Origin: Rosa chinensis
Taxonomy: Eukaryota > Streptophyta > Magnoliopsida > Rosales > Rosaceae
Reading direction: 5' to 3'
DNA: 64,000 bases
Assembly (NCBI RefSeq): GCF_002994745.2
Contig: NC_037091.1
Coordinates: 37,089,612 to 37,153,611, forward strand
In this document: positions 32,261 to 43,793 of the stretch, piece by piece
Position numbering within the stretch: position 1 is the stretch's first letter
How the letters are laid out: every line of letters starts with the position of its first letter
Made by a program: the position numbers and the translations under genes
The notes under the pieces: generated by a model
The model's database searches: none
What the model was told of the DNA's origin: nothing
What the model saw: the letters and a program-made list of their open reading frames with translations, nothing else

Positions 32261-33764
32261 CTGTCAATAATGAATAATAATGCAAGTAAGTAGTTATTAG
32301 AGAAAGCAAAAAAAAAAAAAAAAAGGAAGAGGAAACAGGTGCTGAATATGTTATAAAAGAAATAATACTTTGAAACTAATTCAGCTATCATACTTTTACA
32401 GTATAGTGACAACTATAGAATGGTATTAAAAGTTACGTGCAATAGAGAATAACAAATCTAGTAGTACCAAAAATTTTACAAAAGCAAACACACAATTCAA
32501 ATGTGATCGTACCCTTACTTGCAGTGGCATCATGCTGATCATACACAAAACAAAACTAAAATGCACCCAATACTTTAAGCTATGCTCGAGGAGTATCAAT
32601 TGATTAGCTCTTTTTGTGGCATTCTAATTATTTTCTGCTGCAATCTAATCTATATAGTCACAAATAACAAAGATCTTAGAAAAGTAAAGGTTTTTTTTTT
32701 TTTTTTTTTGTGAACCAAGGTCTTGAATGAAAACAAAATTGCACTTCAAATCAGTATAGGTGGAAAAACCCTGGATTACTGAGTATCAGCAAAAAATGGA
32801 AAAAAGCAAGAACAAAACTGATGAGATTTCTTGTTGCTTGTTACTTGTGCTGAATATATGAAGGTACCAAGCATGGAATGCTTAATTTCTTTTCTTGCAC
32901 TGTTATTCACCATTTTCCTCATTCACCTTTCCTTTGTCCCATTGAAGTTATAGTCACATTACTTTCCTTGACAATCACACAAAATTTCTGATCCTATGAA
33001 TATTACTGGTCTTTCAATCCAAACACTGACACCCATATCGAAAAGATCAATCAAGTGGCACAAACAAATCAAATAAACACTATGATCATACTCACAATAC
33101 TTGGTTTCACACCATATAAACAAATTGAGTGTGATACCTTCAATGTTTCGGCACATATATATTGCACATGTATTTCAGATATGACGTAATGCAAAACAAC
33201 TAACACATTAACATGTGTTGGCATTCTAACAGATATAAGATTTAAAGAAGCTAAAGAAATAAGTCAGTAAACAAGCAAGTTCTCCAAATTGAATGATAAT
33301 AGCAAAGTGACTAGAAGAAGCACGATTGAAGAATATGACAGAATCAGTGTTCTAAAACTCGGCCGCCTAGACGGCGTCTAGGCGCTAGGCGGTAGGTCTC
33401 CGCCCAGAGTAATGCCAAATCGGTGGGGCTAGGTGGGCTGGGGTTGGGCGGCCGCCTAGCTGGCCTTGGAGGGCGACTAGGCGTCTGGGCGGTTGGGCAG
33501 CCAAGCTAGGCGGATCTGGAACTGAAATGAACTTTACTGATCAAGCACAATCTTGAGCGATTAGATAATTTATGAAGAGAAATCAAAATCTGGAATTGAA
33601 TGAAACTCAAAAAACAATCGAAGCCTTGTTCAAGGTTAAATAGGATTGGGGGAGTTTTATGAGTTTTTAGTTTTGTGAGAGGAAAAGCAGCGAGAGACGA
33701 TTCATGATTGCAAATGAGTTTGATTTGGAGTAGGAGACTGACTGAAACTTCACACCTAGTTGAA

Positions 33765-33870
33765 GCCCAGAGAGAGAGTCCCTTGTGAGTTTGTGGGGAT
33801 TTAATTTCGGCTTTTCAAAGATGAAGCCAAGAGAGAGAAAGTCCCTTGTGAGTTTGTGGGGATTCAATGC
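33765..33870 (+). repeat. Short imperfect tandem duplication
   Basis: GTCCCTTGTGAGTTTGTGGG occurs twice (about 33778 and 33842) within units of about 64 bp inside the hAT element. Confidence 0.8.
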
Positions 33871-33912
33871 TCATGGATAGAGAGACACAGAGGAAATGGG
33901 GCTTTTGCAGCT

Positions 33913-34014
33913 TTTTGGATTCTATATTGTTCATTAGTATGCTTGTGAAGAATCAGAGACTTAATGTTGCACGCCAGGTGTATGATGAAATGTCGAAGAG
34001 AGGTGATGCGTAGC
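33913..34014 (+). pseudogene. PPR-like fragment in hAT element
   Basis: An open stretch reads FLDSILFISMLVKNQRLNVA and RQVYDEMSKRGDA before TAG. The spacing ...A..VYDEM.KRG is that of one pentatricopeptide repeat, an RNA-binding helical repeat of organelle proteins. Only about one repeat is preserved, so the source gene cannot be named. Confidence 0.5.
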
Positions 34015-34577
34015 AGATGTGTTTGGATATCATGGCATACATCTCTATTAATAAAGCGAAGAGGGTGTTACTGTTCATTTGGGGAAACTTTCGAACTTCC
34101 TATTTTGCCCTTAATATTTCCTATGATTTACAGGGAAATAGAAAGAAAGAGGTGGATGGTTCAGGGTTTTGCCGACACAGAGGACACGTGGCTATCGATG
34201 AGGAAACAAGAAGAAATTCAGAGGAAGAAAGAAAATGGGAGAAAGGAAGAAACAGAAGAAAATAAATGAAGAAGAAGAAGAGGGAGACGGGAAAAGGCAG
34301 ATAAGAGAAAGGTACAATTTTTACAATGAAAAATTCATATAATCCCCTGTCATTGATTCATGATCTATGGAATTGATGCTTAATGCTAATTATACGAATT
34401 ATATTGTTTGAGACCAAGTCGAGGATCGATCCTTCATCTGAGGATGTTTCTTGCTCTCTTTGTTGTTGTTCTTACGTTTTTCTTGAATGGGTATATCTCT
34501 GTTTTGCTAATGGTGGCTATTGACTGGCTCTTTTTACTTTGCTCGATAGAGCTTACTGTTGTTTTGCCTTAAGTCTG

Positions 34578-37418
34578 TGTGATGCCCCGGAAATTCGTAA
34601 TTATTTTCTGAGGATTTTTCGAAATTAATTTTATAACTATTGGACGGTTTCGTGGCTCGTGGATGGAGCGGAAGTGTTTCGGGCGAATAATTAATTGAAG
34701 AATATGGTTTTAAGGGGTTTGCCAAAGGTTGACTTTTTATTCGTTGGGATTCTCCGAAAACTTCCTCCACAAAAGTTGTAAAGCGAGTCGATACGAGTTC
34801 GTGGACATGTGGAACGCGAGAATCGGAGTACGTATGAGAAAGTTATGGCCATTGGAAGGAATTTCCATTTTGGTATAAATAGAAGTTTCCCGAAGGAGAA
34901 ACTTACTATTTTCATTTGTTTCCTTTTCCGGAAACCATTTCACTTCCTCTCTCTTCTCTCTCGGCTGCTACCTTCAGTATCGAAATAATCCGACTGACCC
35001 GACCCGGACCCCGTCGATCCGACCCGACTTTTCCTGCGAACTGCGGCGGTCTCCGGCGACGAAACTTTCCAGATAGGATCGTCCCTCTGGTGTCCTCTAT
35101 CACCGATTCTCCTCCACGGCGGCGCTGCAAGGCGGTGCAGGTTGGTGTTTTCAGACCCAGTCGGAAATCCTTGTTCCGACATCGGCGAGGCTTCAAGTCT
35201 TCTTGGTTGAGCTCAGAGCAGCCTCGTTGATCGATCCTTGGTGGTTGATTGGATCGATTCACGTGAAACTTCGATCAACTCGGATTGGATTACTGTTCAC
35301 GGCTTGTGAGGTAGTTTTTGACCCTTTATGCTTGTTTTCTGACTTCGAGCTAGTTAGGAAAGTTCACAAGCATGCTTAGATGAAGAACTTTGATGTTGGG
35401 AGTTTTGTGAAATAATGAGTTTTTGGCCGGCGGCGGTGCACCACCGTCTGTGGTGGCTTTCCGGCGGTGTTCCGGCCACTTAAGGAACTGTTTTTGGTAT
35501 TATATATGTTCTATTCGTTGATACGAGCGTTTCGATATATAATATGTAAATTTTGGAGTTCGTATGGAATTGTTATGATTTTTGCAGTTTTATACCGATC
35601 GATTTATTGGATCCTTGAGGATTTGAGCATCCGATAGACTTGTGATTTTGACATATCGATCGTATAAGTATTCCGGAGACATTGGGTGGTCTCGGATGTG
35701 GTTTCGCCTCTTTTGGCGTCACTTTGGGAATTTTGGTTCGATTTAGGGTTTCGAACGTTATTCCTTGTGATTCGTTGACTGAATGAGAGCTGTAATTCCT
35801 TAGGTACGTGACGTAGTACTCCTTGGACGGCTATTTTGTGGATTGGCTACCTTGTCCTGAATTGAAGACGCAGCGGGAGTTTCGAGGTGAGTAATCTCAC
35901 AAGGTTCATTAATGAATGGAATACTTTTATCGTTTGGTGAGTAAATCTCATGATATTTGTTATGAGTAGGATCGATATGTGTTATGAGCAGGATCGATAT
36001 TTGTTATGAGCAGGATCGATATTTGTTATGAATATGATCGATAGTTGTTATGAACATGATTACCCTATTGTCTTGGAGTTATTAGGTTAACTATGACTAT
36101 AGTTGGTATTAGTGGTTTTTCTGTGTGGATGGATGACTATGTGTGTATATATATATATTATGGGATGTATATATATATATACATATATATTCTTGTATTA
36201 GTGGCTTCGTGGTGAATCTTTGTGATGATTGTCATGTAAAGCTCGTGTAGAATTATCTGAGTAGCTTGTGTAGGAATATTAGCAGGATGGTTGAAATCTA
36301 TGTGATGACCAGCGAAATCTATGTGATGATCGCTATCTATGTGATGACCAGCGAAATCTATTTGATGATCGCTATCTATGTGATGACCAGCGAAATCTAT
36401 GTGATGATCGTTAGGATGATGAAAATCTGGGTGATGACCGGTGGAAATCTGTGAGATGATCAGTGTGATGACTGCTCAGTAGCGGAGCTGAATTGTTATT
36501 AAGTTAACAAAGATCGAGAGGACTGCTGGGATGGTTGGGGCTACCTACAGACGTCAGAGTGTGGGACTTCGATGACTACTTTGTCTTGAATTGCTTGACT
36601 TAATGTGACCTCCTGAACTAAATTACATGCAGGGGTTACTATGATTCGTTTTGCTTGTTTTGATATGTGATTGCCTTGTTTCTTCTTGATTGTATTGATT
36701 GATGGTTTGATTTATCTTAAGAGCCATAGTGGTGACGAATTGTACTCTGTGTTGAGGATAGGAAGGTGATTCTTTGATTTTCACCTTTGATGTCATGTTG
36801 ATGACAAAAGCTCCAGGGGGGGGGGGAATGGGAAATGAGTGTGATGTTGGAATTCTCCGTAGTGCGTTAGGATGGCTTCAAACTTGCTTGAGGAAGTCTT
36901 GTTTGACCGAAAATTGTGTAATTGGATGCTAGGATTGAGGTTATGAGCATGAGGCTTTTGTGAAATTTGTGTAATTGGTTTTGAGTTACTCATACGAGCT
37001 TCATAAGCTTACCGGGTTTTGTTGTGTGGAAACCCGGTGCACTATTCAATGGAATGGTGTAGGGGTTAATCCTGCAGGTCAGGGAAATCGTGGCTGAAGC
37101 TGAGGTGGCGCTTTTGGCAGCTTTACGGTAGGAAGCTATCTTTGTGACTTTACCGTTGATAAGGACTTCCGTTGTATAGTTACTCTGAGCTGCATTTACG
37201 TTTTATTTTGTTGTTGACAAATTAATTCGTAAGCATTGTAATATATAACTCTATGGAGCGAGTGTATATTAACTTTGAGGGTTCAGGGCATCAGTATGTA
37301 CTTGGTTTAAAAGGAAAAAGATTCCAGGTATTTTGTATTGATGACTGAACGTTCACGCATGTATAATTATGGGATTATATATATCGATTTTTTTGTGTGT
37401 AAAATCAGGGGCGTGACA
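34578..37418 (+). mobile_element. Solo LTR 2 (2.84 kb)
   Basis: Starts TGTGATGCCCCGG and ends AGGGGCGTGACA with the perfect TSD GTCTG (34573-34577 and 37419-37423). It is homologous to solo LTR 1 over both outer thirds, including the TATAAATAG box at 34874. The middle differs: this copy has a 22-bp minisatellite (GATCGATATTTGTTATGAGC units, about 35969-36062) and a 39-bp minisatellite (36300-36420), absent from LTR 1. An (AT)n run lies at 36146-36188 and a G run at about 36817-36826. Confidence 0.92.
36300..36440 (+). repeat. 39-bp minisatellite in solo LTR 2
   Basis: Units beginning TGTGATGACCAGCGAAATCT recur at 36301, 36340 and 36379. Because 39 is a multiple of three, the frame stays open and encodes a repetitive YVMTSEIYVMIAI peptide, which is not considered a gene. 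Confidence 0.9.
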
Positions 37419-37859
37419 GTCTGAAACTTCCCCCCTTTGGGAGATATCTTTGAATCTGAATGGTATCAATGTGTGGTTGGAGTGATATAAGAAGATAAGA
37501 AACCAAAAAGCATACGAGTTCTGCTTCTGAGTCTGTGGTTATTTATGGTTGCATTGAGAAGTATATATATTTTTAAATTAATTGTCTGTGGATTGGTTTG
37601 GAATTTACCATTTAGAATCTGTTAAACAATGGATGTGGTTTTGAAAATTCAATGTGAGCACTTCTAAATTAAAACTGGGTGATTTGTGTTGAAGATTTTG
37701 GATTTGTTGTTCTTTGGCTTATTTGGGAATTTGTAATTCAAAGGGTATGTGTTTTGGCCGCCTATAAAGGTTAATCATTTATATGCTGGTACAAAGTGCA
37801 TCGTAAGTTGAAAAGGAAAAACTTTGTGTCTGTTCTGAAGTGAGTTTCAGTTTGGAACT

Positions 37860-38396
37860 CTTTTTTGTATGTTCTGAACTAAAAGTGGCATTGTATTTCG
37901 ATAGTGATGTGATGCAATCTTCTTATTGGTAATATTTGGCTTTTATTTACACCAGGAGACATTTGAAATAGGTATTGTAATTTTTTGGAAATGATGGGGT
38001 GGTAACTGGTAAGATTTTGAAAGAGTTGGAAATATTTGCATTTTTGTTCTCAAAATGTTGTTATATAGAATTTTAATGTGTGATGGAGAACTTGATCAGA
38101 CCTGGAAATTATTGATGCTGAGTTGGGTATATCTCTTTTTTGTATGTTGTGAACTAAAAGTGGCATTGTCTTTCAGTAGTGATGTAATCTTATTGGTAAT
38201 GGTTGGCTTTTGTTTACACCAGGAGACATTTGAAATAGGTATTGTAATCTTTTTAAAATGATGGGGTGGTAACTGCTAAGATTTTGAAAGAGTTGGAAAT
38301 AGTATTTGCATTTTTGTTCCTCAAAATGTTGTTATATAGAATTTTAATGTGTGATGGAGAACTTGATCAGACCTGGAAATTATTGAAGCTGAGATG
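37860..38396 (+). repeat. Tandem duplication of about 274 bp in Helitron
   Basis: Two copies share GAACTAAAAGTGGCATTGT (37877 and 38151) through GAACTTGATCAGACCTGGAA (38088 and 38361), with about 10% differences. Noncoding. Confidence 0.85.
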
Positions 38397-39085
38397 CTCT
38401 TTCTTTGTGAGCTTAATAAAATTGTGTTCTTTCGTGGTAGTGAACAAGAGAAGGAGAAATCGTAACGTCAAAAGATGTCAAAATGGCATGGTTAAGTTTC
38501 TGATAGGTTACATATTTTAAGTAGGCATTCAAGTCATATTTCCTTCTCATTCTCCTGGGGATATTATGAAGTACTTTGGACTTATATTTCTTTCAAAATT
38601 ATTATGCTCTCTACAAGGTTTTCAAGAGAGATAATGATTTCATCTTTTCCTAATGCAAAGTTCTAACTTTGTGTTTCTTTTTGCAGATCAATGTTAATAG
38701 GTCGTTATCGGATACATTTCCAATCTAATTCTTCAGTTATTTATGAAAATGGTAGCTTTTTGTGATTGAGGTTGAAGATGCTTGATTATTAACCACTAAC
38801 ATAAATGAACAATTGACAAGTCCTTCCGCACGCGCGAAGCGCGTGTAGGAAGGCTAGTAATTATAAATTCATGGGTATTGCTATAATTATAATTATATAA
38901 TATAATTGCTATAGCTATTATGTATTCTTAATTATATACTTAATTAATTATATACCATAAAAATAAAATTAAAATTAAAATTAAAAAATATAAAACGGCC
39001 TAGGCACCCGCCTAGTCGTCTGGGCGCTAGTCGCCTGACCTCCGCCCTACTAGCGCCTAGCGATTTTTCGAACCTTGGACAGAAT

Positions 39086-40340
39086 ACCAATTCAGTTATT
39101 CCAAACAATAGGAAACATAATCAAGCACATCACCCTTACCTCCCTTGTGGCTAAATCCCTCGCTTCTAGGTTTTCCTTCTCCAAAACTGTATTTCCTTTG
39201 TTTCCTGCAATTACAACGTGAAAACTATTTCAGGACTCACAACGTAGAAGCAAGGAAGAAGAATTAATGACTAAGTGGATATATGGACTGGAAAACCAAC
39301 AAGAGTAATCGATTGATTCAATTCAAAGCCCATCAAAAGTTCAAAACAGAATAACACTCCCTGCCTGGCTTCTGTAATAACATCACTTCCCTTTGAGAAT
39401 AACCGATATATTAACAAAATAACATCACTTCTCATAATTCATATAATCATATTTATAAATAGAACAATAGAATAAGCCAAGAACTAGGTTTAATTAGTTC
39501 CAGATTCAGAGTAATCAATCAAAACCAATCCTAGTAATCAAAACCCACCTAGTAAACTGATCAAAATTTTGAATTAAAGACTGAGATATCGAGTGATGTG
39601 GAGAGAGAGATGAAGACCGTCATTCGAGGAGAGACCGAGAGAAGAGATGTATCGCTGCCCGTCATGCAACCGCTATCGATCATCGATTTGTCAAGGAGAT
39701 TAGGAGAGAAATCTGGGTGAGAGAGGACTGGGTTTTAGAAAGGATTGTGAGTGGTCAGATTTTTAGTTTTGAATCAAGGGGATTGAGAGAGGACTAGGTA
39801 TCAGACTTTCCGTTTAAAGAATGAGAGATGAAGTCTCTTTATTCGTCGTTTTGAATGTTGACCGTAAACTAAATGAAGCAAAATCTAAACTCAATCGAAC
39901 AAAGACCTAACAACTACATCGAATTTGCAATGAAAAACCCCAAACCAATTTCCAGAAAAACCCTAAAATGGAACACTGAACCCAATCGAAACCCCTAAAC
40001 TAAATGAAGCAAAATTCTTACCAATAACCCAATCGAAAATAGAATAGTCCAGCTTCTTCTAATCTCTTGAGTAGCTGGTGGAGAACTCCATTAAGCAGAA
40101 CTTGAATGCAAACAGTAAGGATGTCGGGGTTGAAGAAGAGATTAGTTTTGGGTAAGGAGAGATAAGATTTGAGAGATGGCCGATTTTTGAGAGGTATAGA
40201 TGGTTAAGTTTTCCTCCAGATGCTATGAGGTACCGAGTTTCTGGTTGGTAAGAGAGTTTTAGACAGAGGTAATGTTTGTGGGAATGAAAAACACGAAGCT
40301 AGGTTTTGTGTTATGTCAAAAGAGACTTCAAATAAAAAAA
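39086..40340. other. Outer CACTA right interior
   Basis: Mostly noncoding. A minus-strand block at about 39208-39143 reads GNKGNTVLEKENLEARDLAT between AG and GTAAGG sites and could be an exon of unknown origin. Purine-rich leader-like DNA follows at 39590-40260. No gene was recognised. Confidence 0.4.
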
Positions 40341-40695
40341 AAGTCAAACTCACCTTCTTCAAACAACAGAATTTCTTATCTCTGTTGTCTGAATAGTTTT
40401 ACATTCACTAGTCACCCATAGGCTAGGGTTTGGGCATTTGGGAGGGAAAATCTTTAATCTTGTTGGAGGGAAATCTAAACTTTCTGCTAAGAAAATTTTC
40501 ATCTTTTCAGACGACATTTAAGTGTCATCTGAGTCTGACCATATCTTCAAAATGAAACAAGCATGGTTTCTCATTGTATTCAGACAACACATTTAATTTA
40601 TGTGTCGTCTGAGTTTAGTCTGAAACACTCAGACGACAGAAAATGACTATTCTGTCGTCTGAACTCTGTTGTCTGATAGCTTTTTTGGCATAGTG
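40341..40695 (-). repeat. Right subterminal repeats and TIR of outer CACTA
   Basis: CAGACGACA, TGTCGTCTGA and GTTGTCTGA motifs are clustered, ending in the inverse of CACTATGCCAAAAAAGC. Confidence 0.8.
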
Positions 40696-40810
40696 TTGGT
40701 AGCTGTGTCAAACCAATTACAGTGAAACAAGACAACTTTATTGTGACCTGTATACCAGAGCTCAACGACGTCTGTAAGGGTTCCATACCAAGGCACACAA
40801 TTAAAATCTC
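40696..40810 (-). pseudogene. CACTA-type DUF4216 gene, 5' part (split by insertion)
   Basis: Minus strand reads RDFNCVPWYGTLTDVVELWY, then TGHNKVVLFHCNWFDTAT, where the frame meets the outer CACTA. It continues at 18200 with KGKGYKEDRYD. The YG.L.DVVEL.Y...VVLF.C.WFD pattern is typical of DUF4216. Together with 17924-18200 it shows the outer element landed in the coding sequence of an older CACTA-type element. Upstream sequence is an A-rich tract (40816-40832). Confidence 0.75.
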
Positions 40811-41560
40811 TTTTCTTAAAAAAAAAAAAAAAAATTCTTGTAGTTGACTTTAATGTCTAATGGATTTAATATGTGCCTCCTTAACATATATATAATTCTA
40901 ATGGGTTTGTGAAAGGAACACTCACTGTTTAAATAAGATAGGCTAAAGAATATAAAGTTAGTAACACTAACCAGATGGAAAGGGCATCAACACTCAACAA
41001 CAGTCACGGTATTGTGCATATACCCAGACACTATCACCAAAACTCTAAAATAAAGATTCTCCAATCTACAACACAAAATGCACATCTTTAAATAAAACAT
41101 AATCACAACATAATCAAAGGAGAGAGTGAGAGACCCAAAACCAATAGCCCCAAGCAAAACCAATAGTAAGCAGTACACAAACGAATCCAAAATTACATGG
41201 AGGGCCAAAACTCCTCCAGAAACCCAGGCAATCACTCTAGTTTTTCGAATTGACTCTGCAAGAAGCCAAGAATTTCTGTAAATCTGCAATGTCAGCTGAA
41301 ATGGGAAGTTCAAGTGAAATGGAATCAACCAGAGGGTAACTCAATGTAATACGCCTAATACCTAGAATCAAAACATAAGTGGTCAAGTGACTCAAGTAGG
41401 CAAGAATCAACTCAATACCCATAATGGCAGAATCACAGTAGCAAGTCAGCAACTCCAATCGTTCACAGCGATTTCCGGCGGCGGTTTGTAGGAGTATTCA
41501 ATCATTCCACTCACTTTAACTAATCAAGCAGCGCCAGCCACTGACCTAGACTACTTGAGA
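40811..41560. other. Unassigned segment
   Basis: Minus-strand frames (41458-41237 and 41328-40987) are moderately long. One includes a hydrophobic stretch (VSGGVLALHVILDSFVYCLL). No family is recognised and splice structure is unclear, so they are not called as genes. Confidence 0.3.
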
Positions 41561-42645
41561 GTTGAGATTTGAGAAGTGAGCTGTTGTGGCCTGGTCGCCT
41601 GGGGGAGTACGCGACTTTTACATATAAATTTTTTTTTTTTTCTTTGGGTATGGGCTGAAGATATACACACACACTTAGTGGTTTTTGGCCCAAAATATTG
41701 TCTAGGCTTGAGCCCATATAGCTTACCACTTAGTTCCGCCCCTGGTGATGGCCACAACTCGAACAGAGCTCCAAAAAATCTGGATTCTCTTGGTCTAAGG
41801 TTTGAGAATTTCTGCTCATCTGGCGACGCTCGAGATCTGTCTGGGTTTGCCTTGCCGCTAATGGGTCGCTACCGGACGGATGTGTGAAAGCTATGTTGCT
41901 CAGCATGTTCTAGAGAGAGGTTTTTGGCTCAAGATGCGGATGGGTGGCTGGGTGATGAGTATCAGATGAGTCTATGCGTGGTGGTTGTGTTAGGTAGGGA
42001 TGGCCGGTTTTGGCATGGGTTCTACAGATCTTGCAGCGGTGAGGGCCGGTCTGATGGACTGAGCAACGGTGTGGTTTTGAGGGGCTGTGTAGCAGTGAAG
42101 TTTCTGGATGATCCGACAACGGCTTGGTGGCTGGAGAGTTGCGCGGTAACATAGGCTAGATGGCGTTTGCTGGGTTCCAGCCGGTGAAGTTTTTGTGGGG
42201 TAAGGGTCGGTGCGGTAGAGGCGCTACACGGACACTACGCATGATGGTGATGGATTTTGGGCTTGCTCTAGCAATCTTGTTGGGCCTTGAGTTGGGCTTC
42301 TGCTCTTTAAGCTGCTGGGCTTTGAATTTGGACTAGGGCTTTGGACCAAGGCCAACTTTATGTTTTTAGCTTTTTTGTCTAATTATAATGATTTTCCTTA
42401 TATAGGAACCTGGATTTGTAGCACCTCCGGCGTAGTACCAATGGAGGATTCTAGTTACCTCTACGTATTTAAGTATATAATGAGTAGGTCTATTTCTATA
42501 TATGTACCATTGTGACTACTATCATTATCTTCTTATCTGTCTATAAATGGCAGTGGAAGGATATGTAACAGCCTATTTTGGCTTGTGATGAATATATTAT
42601 TTCGCCCCAGGGGTTTGATTTAAAAAAAAAAAAAAAAAAAAACAC
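41561..42645 (+). mobile_element. LINE-like 3' region with poly(A), copy 1
   Basis: GT-rich noncoding DNA ends TGATGAATATATTATTTCGC...GATTTAAAAA with about 20 A (42621-42640). It shares TTTGGACTAGGGCTTTG, ATAATGAGTAGGTCTATTTC and other blocks with the next copy. Poly(A) ends and 5' truncation suggest non-LTR retroelements. The segment at 41655-41747 ends AGTTCCGCCCCTG and may be part of an hAT-like MITE. The start is nominal. Confidence 0.45.
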
Positions 42646-43757
42646 TAACAAAGCTTATTCTGTTAAATACAGTATAGATAAAAAGAGGCTTTGAAACTCA
42701 AGGTTTTGGACGGGTGGTGGTGGTGAGTTCTAGACAAAATCTTTAGATGTGGTTCCATTATGCAAGGATAGCAGCCTTCGGCGTGGGCTATGCAGATCTG
42801 GGTTGCGGCGGGGTTTTGATCGGATGAGCGGTGGTGTGGTTTTGAGGAGTTGTGCAGCAGTGAAGACCTGGATGATATGGGCAGCGGCTTTCGATTTTGG
42901 AGAGGTGTGGTGGTGCATCGTATACTAGGTTAGCCGGCGCAACTTAGTTGGGGCGTGAGTTGGCGCGGCACGATATGGCGGACTGGTGGTGGTGGGCGAT
43001 GCTGCACGGGCAGACACATGAGGATGATGATGAGTTGGGCCTTGCTCCAAATCCTGCTGGGCCTTAGGGTTTTGGGCTTCTCCTCTTTGAGCTACCCCAT
43101 TGGGTCTTTAATTTGGACTAGGGCTTTGCCCTTGGCCCAACCCTATGTTTTTAGTTTTGTCTAATTTCAATAAATTCCTTGCATTAGGAACCTAGATCTC
43201 TAGCGCATCCGGGGTAATAACAAAGGAGGAACTCTGCTATGTCTACATTTTTGAATGTATAATGAGTAGGTCTATTTCTATGTATCACTGTGGGTACTAC
43301 CACTACTTTCTTGTCTTAATGGGTTATATAGATATGATAGTTGTTGCTGGATTGATGAAGCTGCTCGGTGGTCTTGACAACATCCTTGTCAATGTTTGGT
43401 GGCTGGTGAGCAAGCTTGGGTTAAGTGAAGCAACTTGGGCCCAACTCTTGGTCCAAGAGGAAGGTTTTCTTAGCCTACATTCTATACAATGGTTTTTACA
43501 CTTGGTTAAAGAGGATTATTAAACACAACAATTGAGTGCATTGACAAATAGATTCTCTTATAACTTTTTATAAGACCTAGTTATAATCTTGTAGGCTCAT
43601 TGAATAAGTGAGCGTCAATGTTACAACGGATTATACTAGTTGTTTCTAAAATACTTTGCCATTGATGTAGGGAGCAAGTATAGAAAATTATTATATGTAC
43701 CGTTCCGGCTATGAGATTAATGAAATTCTTTCTTCATGTCAAAAAAAAAAGAAAACC
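42646..43757 (+). mobile_element. LINE-like 3' region with poly(A), copy 2
   Basis: Collinear with copy 1 from about 42720 (GCAGATCTGG..GCGG..GG) to about 43310. It continues to GGCTATGAGATTAATGAAAT and an A tract at 43741-43750. A stretch of about 140 bp from 43656 recurs at 45421-45562. Confidence 0.5.
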
Positions 43758-43793
43758 CTCACAGCTATTAAGCTACATATCTTGATCTTAATT

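Larger units (their letters stand above)
29897..33336 (-). other. Outer CACTA interior with captured host exons
   Basis: AT-rich DNA between solo LTR 1 and the hAT. It contains minus-strand exon-like blocks described separately (30820-30963 and 32105-32260) and one more at about 30109-30179, reading VMEVMKILEIDLESGWILPK between AG and GT sites, of unknown family. The rest shows no gene. Confidence 0.5.
34042..38857 (+). mobile_element. Helitron (nonautonomous) containing solo LTR 2
   Basis: The 5' end TCTCTATTAATAAAGCG follows target A (34041). The 3' end is CTAG (38854-38857) followed by target T. Just inside the 3' end is a strong hairpin: CACGCGC, loop GAA, GCGCGTG (38829-38845), extended by CCTTCC/GGAAGG (38822-38827 and 38848-38853). 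A-T insertion without TSD, 5' TC and 3' hairpin-CTRR define Helitrons. Removing the solo LTR leaves about 1.97 kb. There is no Rep/helicase gene. Confidence 0.85.
33345..39077. mobile_element. hAT element with nested Helitron (5.7 kb)
   Basis: The perfect 8-bp TSD GACAGAAT flanks the element (33337-33344 and 39078-39085). Short imperfect ends are CAGTGTTCTAAAACTCG on the left and CAAGGTTCGAAAAATCG for the right end read inward. Adjacent subterminal GC-rich segments (33360-33520 and 38995-39065) are rich in GCCTAG/CTAGGCG motifs. No hAT transposase is visible. Without the Helitron it is about 0.9 kb and contains a PPR-like fragment. Confidence 0.85.
18201..40695. mobile_element. Outer CACTA element (22.5 kb, nested contents)
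   Basis: The ends are CACTATGCCAAAAAAGCTAT at 18201 and its exact inverse ending at 40695. The inverted match extends about 32 bp (through ATCAGACAACAGAG). The 3-bp TSD is TTG (18198-18200 and 40696-40698), as expected for CACTA elements. Both ends have subterminal arrays of CAGACGACA and related motifs. No complete transposase is seen, so movement would need a helper. The interior holds gene fragments, a Helitron-like terminus, a solo LTR containing another CACTA, and an hAT containing a Helitron and a second solo LTR. Without nested insertions the element is about 7.4 kb. Confidence 0.92.

Noticed and set aside
36266..36454. Repeat array as a CRISPR or as a coding repeat protein
   Set aside because: Units are adjoining, without unique spacers, in a plant LTR; the open frame follows from a 39-bp period.
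40987..41458. Possible membrane-protein gene on the minus strand
   Set aside because: Two overlapping frames without splice support or recognisable family; left as unassigned.
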